This document shows, in pieces, positions 43,380-55,060 of a stretch of 64,000 nt of DNA (positions are counted from its first letter, which is position 1; each line of letters starts with the position of its first letter). The stretch comes from Lentinula raphanica. Taxonomy: Eukaryota > Basidiomycota > Agaricomycetes > Agaricales > Omphalotaceae. The position numbers and the translations under genes are program-made. The stretch covers positions 62,001 through 126,000 of the forward strand of contig JANVFP010000009.1 in assembly GCA_027919835.1 (NCBI GenBank), written 5' to 3'. The notes beneath the pieces are model-generated. The model did not search any database, was not told the DNA's origin, and was given only the letters and a program-made list of their open reading frames with translations.

Positions 43380-44129
43380 TTAGTGTCTATCTGAGCTACC
43401 TCTATCCTGCCCTGCCTTTTCAATCTGTTCACGCTCCTTAGCCAAACTTTCATATTCGGCGACTAGTTTTTTCATCTGCGCAAGATGTTCTTCGGTTTTG
43501 GCAAGCACGCTCCGAGTGGCGGCTGGAATTTGGGATTCTTCATATCCTTCAGCCCGCCAATGTTCCACTTTGTACAGATATCGTTTTCTTGTCTCCTCGA
43601 GTGGCAGAACTCTGCCTTCCCGGACCTCCTCAGCGTAACTTTTCCATTCCTGAGCAGAATGGAGCATAACATTAGAGCTTTCCGCCCTTTGAAATGGAGT
43701 AGTATGATGTTCGTCAGGAGCTTGTCGCACAAAGATGTGTGGCTGATATAAGAAGTCTAAATAACAATAAAACACAGCATGCAAGGACAGCTTACCTTGT
43801 CGCTGTTGTCAGTATCTCGATCCCAGTCCTTGTCGTCATCATCAGGACTGATCTGAATGCGACATCAATCTATGTAGCAGATATTTTGGGTCGATGTCAT
43901 GACGAACCGATTGCACTTCTTGAACACTGGCTGTGAAATTCAGGCCTGGGGTACGAGCAGCTAGATGTGGCCCGGGGACGGGGACGGGGGCGTTGACAGG
44001 CTCTAGCTGGTTCGATAGATCTCGAGCATAGTCCGAAGCAGACATTGAAATCGGCGCACCGAGGGCAGAAGAGAACGCACCAATGATCAGAGCGCCCCGC
44101 AGAGAATTTAAGCGAAGATTTTTGAGCAT
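43380..44129 (-). CDS. Small secreted hypothetical protein
   Basis: Predicted product of 213 aa from three minus-strand exons: 44129-43908, 43852-43796 and 43742-43380. Residues 1-25 look like a signal peptide (LRGALIIGAFSSALGAPIS). The mature part has a proline stretch (PVNAPVPVPGPHLAART), an acidic second exon (ISPDDDDKDWDRDTDNSDK), then a charged helical C-terminus (SAQEWKSYAEEVREG, EETRKRYLYKVEHWRAEG, TEEHLAQMKKLVAEYESLAK) likely to form a coiled coil. Intron 1 uses a gttcgt donor, which is non-consensus but keeps the frame; intron 2 is standard. No known family. Secretion is inferred. Confidence 0.65.
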
Positions 44130-46280
44130 GATAGCTTGTAAGTTGTGAGGTAAAGAGATTGAAGTCGGAGTCCAGCTCTGGGGAAAACAAAACAGAAAAA
44201 GTCCAGTTTAAATGTGGTTCACGCAAAATTTACATAAATTAAAATATATCTTGATAACTTTACGGATTTGCGGTTTTTTGTTTTGTTTTTCAGAAGTAGA
44301 TTGGCAAGGATTCCAGCGGGATTGACCGTGATTGGCCGCACCGTGATTCTGGTTTGGGGAAGAGGGAACCTGAGGGATATCCGGGAAATTTGGTATCAGT
44401 AGCTTCGAAAGCAGAGGTCATGTCGCAGTTTGAACTGTCGTGCGCCGATGGAGAAGGAGATCTTGCAAATACTTGCCACAAATACCTCATTCCAAAGGCA
44501 AGGAATCAACTAATGCATATATCAGCGCGCTATCCTGTACATACTCATGGATCATGATCTTTTCCTATCGATAATCTCCCTTCGAGCCTTTGGCAATGGT
44601 CTCAACACAACGATCGACGGCGCACTGTTCCGTCGTGAGATGAAGTTATCCTGGTCAGGTTCAGAGGAGGTCAAAAGGAACCTGCGGGAGATTAGCAACC
44701 GAAGTATCAGCAAGCAAGGTTATACTACACCTTGGGTGACCACTGACAGTAAGTACTTTGTGTCCCTACGACCGTGCAAGATCGTGTATTGATTTAATCG
44801 AAAGATTTAGAACATATACTTCTTGCCTGAAATAAGTACCTCATCCCAAAGTTCGGTAATCAATCAGTATATGCCAATCACACACCACATATGATACTCC
44901 TGAGTCCTGATAGTATCAGTGATAGAGCAGGACTCTATCATGAGTTCCCCTCCGAGCATATGGTTGGTCTCAGCGCAGCGAGTGGCGACCGGCGGCGCAT
45001 TGAGGTGTTCATTGTAACAATCATCCTGATCCTGTAAAGGTTAGAGGAAGTGAGAGAACAGGTTGAGAACCTACGGCAATACTTATCTGGAAACAAAGGT
45101 ACAACTTCCAAGCTTCAGCAAGCAGGCTCACATTATTCGATGTTTGCACTAGGCACTTCAATCGGAAAATTTCTTGGAAATATCTCAACCGAAGGCTGAC
45201 CTCATCCAACGGGTAAGCATGCAACTAGTACAAGTGCATGTCCATGCAACATTCTGTACAGCCGATGCATCATATCAGACAATATACAATATGATTATCT
45301 CTTTCCAAGCATACAGTAACAGCCCCCGATCGCCATTGGAAGCTGCAGCCTGCCGTCGAGCGATTGGATTTGCGGCGTCGCTATGTATATCTGTTTCTGT
45401 TCGCTAGGGCAAAGGGTACGAAAAAGTAGCTAAGCATATGCAAAGGTGGACAAGTGACAAAAGCTATGCACGTACATGTGAGGAAGATGATTTCAGAGGA
45501 AGGCAAGTCAATTGAAGTGGGACCTAGTGGGACCGACTCACTGTCACTCGTCAGAATGTTGTGAAATGAGAATATCCTATCATCATGAGCACATACTAAT
45601 CACGATAAAGCGTATCCATATCTCCTCACCTACATCAGCTCCAAGAAGCTTTCTGTTCTAGAGGGTAGGGAGGAGTAGACTTGTTCCCAGTGGAATGCGG
45701 TCGAAGTGAAAGCCGCCAATGGGCTCTTCGAGCGTTCTGAGATCCAGTGTTACGCGCGTCGCACAATCGTGACATCCTTCCCGTTTCAAACCGCGTTTCT
45801 TGGGGTTCCATACCGGCAACCTTGCTGAGTCTTGTTGAATGTCTTGCATGCGTAGAGAGGTCGCCTAACTTGGCCTAAGAGCGTTCGCTTGTCGGAAGGT
45901 TCGTACGAAGATATTGAACTGCTAGAATTGTTCTTATAGTCCATCGGGTTCGAGAGCTGTGAATCTTCGGCCAGTTGGAGGATTCACCGTCGTTGAAGTT
46001 GAACGTTGAACGTTGAGGTCTCGAGTAAGGTGATCATTTCTGGATAGGAAAGAGATACATATGAACAATGCCTTGACCTGAAAGAAAAGAGCAAACCGTA
46101 GGAAGCTTCCGAATCCTAGGGGAAAACGTCTACGCCTGTCTGCGCGCGTCCTGCTGAGTGTAAGAGTCCGAGAGTTCGAGAGAGCGCGCAGGGAGCAATC
46201 GAGAGCGTATATTGTGCCTATGAATACTGAATACCGAGTACTGAGTTCTTGTCAATCGCCGGAATCGGGACAGGTGTCAA
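44130..46280. other. Gene-poor interval with a diverged tandem duplication
   Basis: No complete gene is supported. Two diverged copies of about 270-300 bases occur at roughly 44470-44740 and 44835-45130. They share CACAAATACCTCATTCCAAAG/AAGTACCTCATCCCAAAG, GTCTCAACACAACGA/GTCTCAGCGCAGCGA, ATCCTGGTCAGGTTCAGAGGA/ATCCTGTAAAGGTTAGAGGA and AGTATCAGCAAGCA/AGCTTCAGCAAGCA. Copy 1 is open over about 80 codons (44547-44792). These look like remains of a duplicated gene of unknown identity. Confidence 0.4.
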
Positions 46281-46370
46281 CTTACCTTGAGCGTAGGATT
46301 TACAGAATAACAAGGAAAAAGGATCACGACAGTTCAACGAGGAACAGGAGCAGGTGTTGTTGTTGATGCT
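46280..46370 (-). pseudogene. Relic of the F-box gene 5' end
   Basis: The sequence matches the upstream part of F-box paralog B (32265-32350): ACCTTGAGCGTAGGAT versus ACCTTGAGTGTAGGAT, AACAAGGAAAAAGGATCACGACAGTT versus the aligned stretch AGCAAGGAAAAGGATCAAGACAGTT, and AGGAACAGGAGCAGG versus AGGAACAGGACCAGG. The rest of the F-box gene is missing here. It lies divergent to the intact subunit 7 gene, mirroring the arrangement at 32.2-32.9 kb. Confidence 0.6.
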
Positions 46371-46668
46371 GCCTTAGCCTATTTTCGCAGCGTTGGTGAA
46401 TCGTGGAACACTGCGAGACTATCACGATTCAGGAGCGAGATTTTTTTGGAGATACTCGCTGATTGATACACCGTAAACCCTGACTCCGAGATGTTCATCG
46501 TCAAGAGTCCTCAGACCGGCTCTTCGAGCCTTTCAAAAAAAGAGTGGGAAGAGGACGCGATGGTGAGAGTTGACGCAAATAGACGCGCATTATATGCTGC
46601 GAATAATTGAATAAGCGCCGCCCCCAACGTCTTTCTAACCACTTCCTCCAACACCTAACTCATCCACC

Positions 46669-47876
46669 ATGGATCTCGGCTCAAATTTCGCTTCCAAACT
46701 GGAACCATACCTCCTAATGGGAAAGAGCATGAAAGGAGCAGCAGCCGCAAAACTCATCCAAGACGCCACTTCTGCACCGGGTGTATTCGTCTTTGGTGAA
46801 CTGTTCGAACTTCCAGGAATTCGTAATGTCAGTCATTATCAAGTTTTCTTCTATCAATTCATCGATGTAAATTGTGTCGGATGTTGCTTAGCTGGAGAAG
46901 GACGAACAACATAGCAAATCATACGCTTTGCTCCAGCTATTTGCGTACAAGACTTATCAAGATTACCTGGGTAAGACACTGCAGTCGCTTGTGGTGTCTT
47001 TTCTCTCTCACATAACATCTATCTATCTTGCAGAAAACAAAGATCAACTCCCTCCTCTCAATCAAGCACAGACGACCAAACTGAAGCATCTCTCGATTGT
47101 GTCTATGGCTACCGAAAGACGAGTGAGTCTCTTGCTATTTCATTTCATCCATAAACGCTTCCTAATCTCATGAGCGCAGATCCTACCATATCCGTTACTC
47201 ATGTCTTCCCTCGCCATGTCGACCATCAGAGATCTCGAAGACCTGATCATCGACGCTATCTATCTCGACATTCTCCGCGGTAAACTCGACCAAAAAGAAT
47301 GTCAACTCGAGGTAGAGTACACGATGGGAAGGGATTTAGAGCCGGGCAAAGTCGAAGCGATGTTGAATGCATTGAAGGACTGGTGAGCCCTCATTCCTCC
47401 TCCTCTTCATTCCCTCATCAACCCAAACTCCGAACGAACTTTGCTCATTGAACTACGCAGGGCTTCAACAACCTCAGCCGTCCTATCAACCCTCGACTCC
47501 CAACTCGCCTCCCTATCCACCCAAACCGCATTGAACAAGGAACGAAGAGAGGAATACGAAGTCCGTGTGGCGCATCTCATGAAAGAGATCAATAATAAGA
47601 AGGATGCTGCGCCTCCTTACTCGACGAGACGGGCGATGCCAGGGGGTGGTCATGGTCACGGGCAGATGGCGGCATCTTCATCAGGGATGGCCGGGGGAAT
47701 GGGTGGGGATAGGATGGATGTAGACGAGCCTGAGGTTGCGGCGGGATCGAAGGGGAAGAATCGCAAGTGAGTGTTTTGTGTTTTGTGAAAACAGGCAATT
47801 GATGGATTTGTGTTCCTTGTGTTATAGGGCTCCCCAGGCAGAAGCGAAACCGTCGAGGAAACGGAACAGACTTTGA
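46669..47876 (+). CDS. CSN7: COP9 signalosome subunit 7
   Basis: Predicted product of 294 aa from six exons: 46669-46827, 46892-46970, 47034-47122, 47180-47382, 47461-47766 and 47828-47876. The N-terminal half is a helical-repeat PCI domain: FGELFELPGIRN-LEKDEQHSKSYALLQLFAYKTYQDYL, QTTKLKHLSIVSMA, ILPYPLLMSSLAMSTIRDLEDLIIDAIYLDILRGKLDQ and the winged helix LEVEYTMGRDLEPGKV, exactly as in CSN7. The C-terminal part is a coiled-coil helix (ALNKERREEYEVRVAHLMKEI) and a Gly/Met-rich tail with a basic end (KPSRKRNRL). CSN7 is a core subunit of the signalosome that removes Nedd8 from cullins and so regulates SCF ligases. Two non-functional relics of this gene lie at 32.7 kb and 35.2/42.9 kb. Confidence 0.92.
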
Positions 47877-48315
47877 CGATGCAATGTGATGTGATTCATA
47901 TATCGGTCATTGTATACGAATACGAAAGCCTAAGATGTATACATACAACTCCATTACACTCGTTCACTGTTATCCGCAGGATGTACATCGAGCTTTCGAT
48001 CAAGGTACCTGGTATAATTGACGACCATTCCATCTCCCCGTTCAAATGGTGCAACTACCACTGATGATCGCACCGTTTCTCGACATTTTTCGACACGATG
48101 GAATGAGAAGAGACTACAAACTTTTCTTTCTAGCATTAAAGATACGGAGATACGGAGAGTACAAAATTCGGATTCAATCTACATATGTATGATGTACACA
48201 ATTTTTTGTTCTTTGTGTTTCATGCTTCAAGGCTTCAAGGCTCGTCTAAGCAGAGGATGGTCGCCGGAATATACGGTACCGGTAATGAGGGAAGAAGTAA
48301 CCGCTCGCTCGCGGC
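47877..48315. other. Convergent intergenic region
   Basis: This lies between the 3' ends of COP9 subunit 7 and the minus-strand transaldolase gene and presumably holds both 3' UTRs. Short frames on both strands have no support. Confidence 0.5.
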
Positions 48316-49855
48316 TCAAGCACTGAGCTTCTCCCTGAGCACCTTCTTCAACGCCTCGCCGTCTTCAGCGAACTTCTTGATACCCTCGTGCAGCTTATCA
48401 AACGCCATCTGGTCCTCTAGCAGTGCCCAGCGGAACTCTGGCTCGTTGTCGATGTAGCTGGTTTTGGGGATCGGTGCGTCTTTCGCAGCTGTAAGGGAGA
48501 GGTTAATCTTTGAGTAAGACGGACAACGGGATGGACGCGCGACATCGTACCTGCGGCAGCGTCGAGCTTCTTCGGTACTTGATCGTTAGACTTTTTCAGT
48601 TCCTCAAGGAGCGAGGGAGAGATGGTGAGGAAGTCGACACCGGCAAGGGATTTGATTTCGCCAACCTAGATTCCAAGGAAATTAAGAGCATGAAATTAAT
48701 CATATCGGCCGATACACATACGTTTCGGAAGGAGGCACCCATGACAATAGTCTTGTATCCATGCTGCTTGTAGTAGTTGAAAATTTTCTTGACAGACTTG
48801 ACACCGGGATCTTCATCGCCTTCGTATGTCTTCCCAGTTGATTTCTTGTACCAATCAAGGATCTGCATGTGCGCGGTAAAAGCATCTGTTATTTATCATC
48901 TTTCGAGTGAAAAAACGTCGCCCACTCACACGTCCGACGAATGGTGAGATCAGAGTCACCCCGGCCTCGGCACAGGCAACAGCCTGACCAAAGCCGAAGA
49001 GGAGGGTGAGATTGCAGTGGATGCCATCGTCACGCTCGAGCTCCCGAGCAGCTTGGATACCCTCCCACGTTGAGGCGATCTTGATCAGGATACGCTCTTT
49101 CTTGATCCCTACGGATTCGTAGAGAGCGATGAGTTCTTTGGCCTACGAGGTAAAATTGATCAGTCAGATAAAGAAACACATGAGATTATGTTGGCGTCCC
49201 GATGGAGTGTATGTACATACCTTGGCCTTCGTAGCCTCTTTGTCAAAAGACAAACGTGCATCGACTTCGGTGGAGACTCGGCCGGGGATAATGGCGAGGA
49301 TTTCTTTTCCGAATTCGATCAACTGAGAGAATAAGGCGATTGGTTGTATGGAAGGGAATGAAGGAAGGAAGTAAAGAAAGATGTGTTAGGTGTGTTATCA
49401 TGTTATGTATGATGTATGATGTATGTGAGAGATGGGCTGAGATGGGCCTCACGGCCGTTGATAGGAAGATACGAAACGGGAACGAGAACTCACCAGCCGA
49501 TCCATCGCAGCGTTCACCTGTTCGTCAAGGTTGGAGCCTTTGCTTTTGCCGTGCTTGATCGCGGCGTCGATGAGACGCGCGTAGCCAGGTTTGTTGGCTG
49601 CGGCTAGGATGAGTGAGGGATTGGTTGTAGCATCCTATTATCGATCGTTCGTTTAGCGACACTAGAAACTAGAAACTATTGTTGCTGGATGGCTGGGTAC
49701 TCTCTCACCTGAGGTTTGTAGACATCGATAGCTAAGTCAAGAGTCAGTACCTAATCCTGATCAGCAAGATACACGATGCACAGACATTCAAAGTCGCCTG
49801 AGTCAGAGACGACAACAGTTCCGGTCTGTTTGAGATAATCAAGAGAGGTAGTCAT
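48316..49855 (-). CDS. TAL1: Transaldolase
   Basis: Predicted product of 325 aa (yeast Tal1 335 aa) from eight minus-strand exons: 49855-49786, 49731-49709, 49634-49494, 49322-49221, 49142-48930, 48862-48722, 48665-48551 and 48488-48316. The TIM barrel has the expected motifs: [12 protein letters not shown], the diagnostic [18 protein letters not shown], then [11 protein letters not shown] with the Schiff-base lysine at about K133, [40 protein letters not shown] and [12 protein letters not shown]. It catalyses transfer of a dihydroxyacetone unit from sedoheptulose-7-phosphate to glyceraldehyde-3-phosphate in the non-oxidative pentose phosphate pathway, in the cytosol. The ATG at 49855 is the family-typical start ([12 protein letters not shown]). 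Confidence 0.95.
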
Positions 49856-50900
49856 GGTGGTTGGAAGTAAGAGAGTTGGAGGAAAATTTGAGGTTCGACA
49901 TTTGCTCTGTCGTCACATATAACGATTTCTTCTCCCGTTTCGGGCCGAGCTTGATAAGCAGATCACTCATCCCACAGAGTCACGTGTTAGCACTCAGCTT
50001 TTTCTCCTCTTCAACTTCAAAGTTCAAAGTTCTCTCGCGGTTCAAGGAACACCGAATGGTTTCAAGGGCTCTCACAAGTGACCGAATTCCTCTGCGTAAA
50101 CATACCCGGACACGGACACCGCCGACAACTGGGAAATGTAGGGAAATATCGGGAAAGGCATATTCGTTCCTTGAAGCGGTTCATAGTTTGTGAGCTTCCG
50201 GAACTCGATGATTCCACGTACTATGGCTAACGAGGATTTGTGCAGTTTTAGAATGTAGTCTGCTGGAATACAGTACTCGATTGTTTGAATGGCTCAATGC
50301 CTGACGCGAAACCCAGTTGTCGCACTCACGGGGACGTCAAGCCTACGGCCAACGACATATATGCAGACCGATTGCCCTACCCACACGAAGCAAGGACACT
50401 CTCTGAGGGAGAACTACCAGCTCACGCGTACTGCAATCACTTGATTCTTGATGCATACTGGTTGAGCTTGTAAGCTTGTCGTGGAAGCCTTGCAGACGTC
50501 CGATCACTCATATCTACAGCCTCAAGGCCTGAAGTTTCCTCTTTCCTTCAAGAAAATGTTCTGTCACCGACCTCTATCCCAGCTGGTCTGGTGATATAGC
50601 AAACACGGAAGGAAGCCTCATGCTATTGAACTGGCGCTCCGAAACTGTTGGTATTTTCTCCAAAGTCCTTCTGTTTAAAACTCTGTCACTCAATGATAGA
50701 ACCAGCAGACATCTATATAGGCTCAGTCGGTTTCTTTGAAGGAGCCTTCCGCAACTTCAAAACCTCCCAGCGAGCTTAATTCCAAGCAACTGTGGCGCCT
50801 AATATCTGCAACAAGACAAACTCCGTTTCCTTTGTCAATGTCTACAAGGCTCGATTACCTCTTCGTTAAGGTCGACTTACTAGTTCAAGCAAGTGGCGGG
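49856..50900. other. Intergenic next to the repeat array
   Basis: The first 200 bases presumably hold the transaldolase promoter. Plus-strand open frames (49861-50193, 50285-50473, 50736-50927) lack recognisable features and are not called. Confidence 0.4.
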
Positions 50901-53900
50901 CCTCCTTTTCCAACTCAATGCTCGTAGACCGGTCAGAACGTAGGAGAAGTCTAGCATTGATTGCCAGGTTTGTGCAATCTCCGATATCTTCCCCTGACTT
51001 CTCACTCAGTCGATTCTAGACTAGCTCGATCTTGTCGACGCATCTATCCTCGTCTATATCCAGTCAGTCTCTCTTTTGGCTGGACCGCCCACGGTTCTCA
51101 AACGTTCTAGTGAGCTACAAACCAGGAGTAGCACATATACGAGTAACCAGTGAAAGCCTTTCCGCCGTCAGACTACCATGGCGTGGCTTGGTGCTGACTT
51201 CCAGATGGATTTCGGAGCACACTGCATGGCCTGCGAGAGAGGTGCCCTCGCAGGTTACTTGGCGAGCTTCCCGATTGAATCTTGATAGTTCACCTTCTCT
51301 GATTAACTAGAGAATTGCTGAATTGGTGAATCTGACGAGATGATCCGTTCGGAACTATGAGATGAGATTGTGGGAGTGAGCTCGTCGGATACTCGTCTGA
51401 GTTGCCAGGAGGTCAAACGCGTTCCATCCTTTTTGTTCTGCAGATATGTGCAGGTCATCCATCATGACCATGGTGCTCTCTGTGTAGTCTTACAGCTCAC
51501 CAAGATACATGCTCGTCTCTCAAACGCGTGCAGGAATGATCGATATAACATGGCGGACTCAGTTCGTTTCCTCTTCCTTTCTGATCGACTTGTGACATTG
51601 ATTTTTGACTCTTGTCCGTCTCTCGCCTATAGTATCTGTATCTCGCCATGAATGATTACCTTGGACTATCTTACAAACAACGGCTGGCTCTGAATTGGTC
51701 AATAGCGGCCTTCATCAACGGTCAAAAGCTAAAGGCGTACGTTCCCCGGTCTCTTCTCAACATCTCAAACGGTTGCAAAGATACCGTAGATCATGATACG
51801 GAGCTGGTTCGTCCTCTCGTTAACATTTCCAAGTCGCTCTCATCGAACTTCAGAGCGTCTGAATGTTTTGATAACACCCTGGCCCGACCGTCACGTTAGG
51901 CCATGCACCGTTGCAGAAATCGTCGGCGAGCCGTAATTATCCATGGCGAGAGTTGGCTAAGTTGCAAGTAGGTGAGATTCTCCTTGATCGAACCAAATTG
52001 AGCTCAAATAAGACTGTAGGTAGTAGGACATAAATATGTCACCGTGCTGCTTGTCATATAGATTGTTACAAGATGTGTCTGTATTGTCATGAACTCCATT
52101 GATACATCGCCGATGAGTTTTACAGTCAAAACACAGCAGGAGAAGACCCCAGAAGTTTCATAAAATCAAACCACCAAGTTTCTGCGGTATTTCCCCTGAC
52201 TCCTCAGTCGTTCCTTCCCAGACTGGATCACTCGGCGATGGCGAACAAAGACAGATATGTTCGTCTATGTTCAGTTGGTCTCTCCCTTCAGAGTCTTCCA
52301 GTGAGCCGTCCAAGGTTTCGAAACGTTCTAGTGAGAATCTGACCAGGAGCGTCACATCTACTAGTACCCAGTGAAAGCCTCTTCGCCGTCAGACTATCAT
52401 GATGGATGGTGCTGACTTCCCGGTGGATTTCGGAGCTCACTGCATGGCCTGCGAGAGAGGCGCCCTCGCAGGTTACTGATTGGCGAGCTTCCCAATCTCA
52501 TTGAATAGTTCACTTTCTCTGACTATCTAGAGAACGGTGAATGGTGAATCTGACGAGATGATCCATTCCGAACTAGGATATGAAATTGTGGAGGTGCGCT
52601 CGTGGATATTCGTCAGAGCTGCCAGAGATCTTACGCGTTCCATCCTTTTTGTTCACACAAGATTTATGTATCGATTCTATTCTAAGTTTAGCGCCGAAGA
52701 CGTCTCCTCAATATTAGTGACGTTCTAGGAGAATTCCCCTCACGCGAAAGAGAGTAGTTGGCAAGACGCCAGTCAAGTCTCTTCGACTACCTCGCCCTTT
52801 CCCATTTCCAAAGATACACATGCCAGAGCCGCAGAGGATAAAGGCGAGGACGTGACCGTGAATTTATTCGTTGCGTTCCAGTGCGGATTGTGTTGACTTG
52901 GTGCGAAATGCTCGTTGATATTACCATCAAATCGCAGATATACGCAGCAGCTCTTCAGACGCAGAGCTTGAAATCTCGAAACGCGGAGCATTGATACTGA
53001 TTGAATATGTCTCGTAGAGCGCGATGCCCTGTAGGTTAGAACTAGGTAAGACTCTTTTTAAGCGAACCGAACTGAGCTCAACTCAGATTCTAAGCAATTG
53101 CTAGTAGGGTATGAAATATCTTTTACTCTCCGTAGGCAACAGCAGGCAACACATCGCCCAACGTCAATCAGTGTAGTGATGAAGAATACAGCAGGAGTCA
53201 GAACGAGAAAGACTGAGAGGTTTCACGAAACCAAACCACCCCGGAATTTGTTCAATTTTTGGTATCGTCCCCTAACTTTCTCAGTCAGTCGAATATTTGA
53301 CGATAGTGACCATAGACACGGATATGTCGGTCTATATTCAGCCAGTCTCTCCTTCGAGCGAGCTGTCCACGGTCTCGAATCGTTTCGGTGACAGGCAGAG
53401 CAGGAATATCGCATATATGAGTACACAGTGAAAGCCTTTCCGCCGTCAGACTACCATGGCGTGGCTTGGTGCTGACTTCCGTATGGATTTCGCAGCTCAC
53501 TGCATGACCTGCGAGAGAGGCGCCCTCGCAGGTTACTTTGCGAGCTTCTCGATTGAATCGCAATAGTTCACTTTCTCTGACTAACTAGAGAACGCTGAAT
53601 GGTGAATCTGACGAGATGATCCATTCCGAACTAGGAGATGAAATCGTGGGAGTTACGCTCGTGGATACTCGTCTGAGCTGCCAGGAGGTCATACGCGTTC
53701 CATCCTTTTTGTTGACAAGATTTATTGTTTCTATTACAATTGTGGCGTCGAAGACGTTAAAGCGCCTCCTCAAAATTAGCCACGTTCTAGGAGAATTCTC
53801 CACCACGCCGCAAAAAGAGCAGTCGGCGAGACGCCAGTCAGGTCTCTTCGACGACCTCGTCCTTTGCCGTTTCCAAAGATACCCATACCAGAGCCGCAGA

Positions 53901-54790
53901 GCATAAAGGCGAGGACGTGATCCGATCGTGGAATTGTTTGTTGCGTGCCAGTGCGGATTGTGTTGACTTGGTGCGAAATGCTCTTTGATATTATCGTCAA
54001 ATTGCTGCAATATTCTTCAGCTTTTCAAAGGTGAAACTCGAATTCTCGAAACGCGAGGCATTGATATTGCTGGTTGTCTGTCTCATAGAGCGCGATACCC
54101 TGTAAGTGACACCTAGGTAAGATTCTCCTTGCGAACCGAACTGAGTTCAACTTAGATTCCAGGCAATACCTAGGGTATGGAAAATTTGTTACTCCCCGCA
54201 GGCAACACATCGCCCAACGTCAATCAGTAGCGTGATGAAGAATGCAGCAGGAGTTGGGCCAGGAAAGCCCAGTGAGAGGTCTCACGAAACCAAACCACCC
54301 CGGGGTTTCTGCGATTTCTGGTATCTTCCCCTGACTTTCTCAGTCAGTCTATTCTTTGACGAGTGACCACAGACAGATTGGTCTATGTTCTGCCAGTCTC
54401 TCTTTTGAGTGAGCTGTTCACGGTTTCGAATCGTTCTAGTGAGGGTCAGAGCAGGAGTATCACGTATACTAGTACCCAGTGAAAGCCTTTCCGCCGTCAG
54501 ACTACCATGGCGTGGCTTGGTGCTGACTTCCGTATGGATTTCGGAGCTCACTGCATGGCCTGCGAGAGAGGTGCCCTCGCAGGTTACTTGGCGAACTTCT
54601 CGATTGAGTTGTAATAGTTCACATTCTCTGACTAACTAGAGAATGTTGAATGGTGAATCTGACGAGATGATCCATTCCGAACTAGGAGATGAAATCGTTA
54701 AGTGAGCTCGTTTGATACTCGTCTGAGCTGCCTGGAGATCGAACGCGTTCCATCCTTTTTGCAGATATGAGCTTTGTTACCTTTATCTGC
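50900..54790. repeat. Four-copy array of about 1.05-1.2 kb diverged repeats
   Basis: A repeat unit occurs four times in direct orientation. The marker CCGTCAGACTA-CATG lies at about 51165, 52387, 53445 and 54499, giving spacings of roughly 1.22, 1.06 and 1.05 kb. Shared blocks in each unit: CCCAGTGAAAGCCT-TTCCGCCGTCAG, a hairpin CCTGCGAG-(n9)-CTCGCAGG, GTTCACTTTCTCTGACT-ACTAGAGAA, GAATCTGACGAGATGATCCATTCCGAACTA, GTCTGAGCTGCCAGGAGGTC and GCGTTCCATCCTTTTTG. Units 2 and 3 also share a tail with GTGTTGACTTGGTGCGAAATGCTC. No convincing protein is encoded by the unit on either strand. Origin unknown: tandem satellite, eroded element or non-coding RNA array. Confidence 0.75.
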
Positions 54791-55060
54791 ACAACGGTGG
54801 CGTAGCGCTTCAGGTTTACTCTTTTTTTTTGACCACAGACGGTCAGGCTAGCGCGTTGACATATATTATTATATGTCATATTGTGGATTGATCGCCTCTC
54901 ATTATTTTGATCATTGCTCATCAGTGACGTAGGAAAATGCGCGACCACGTGTGTTAAGTTACAAGAGTGCGAGACTGCGAGACGGCAATTCGGGTCTCAG
55001 ATATCTCTTCCTTAAACTTTCACCCACTAGCGACACCAATCTTCCTCTTTTCTTGACGCG

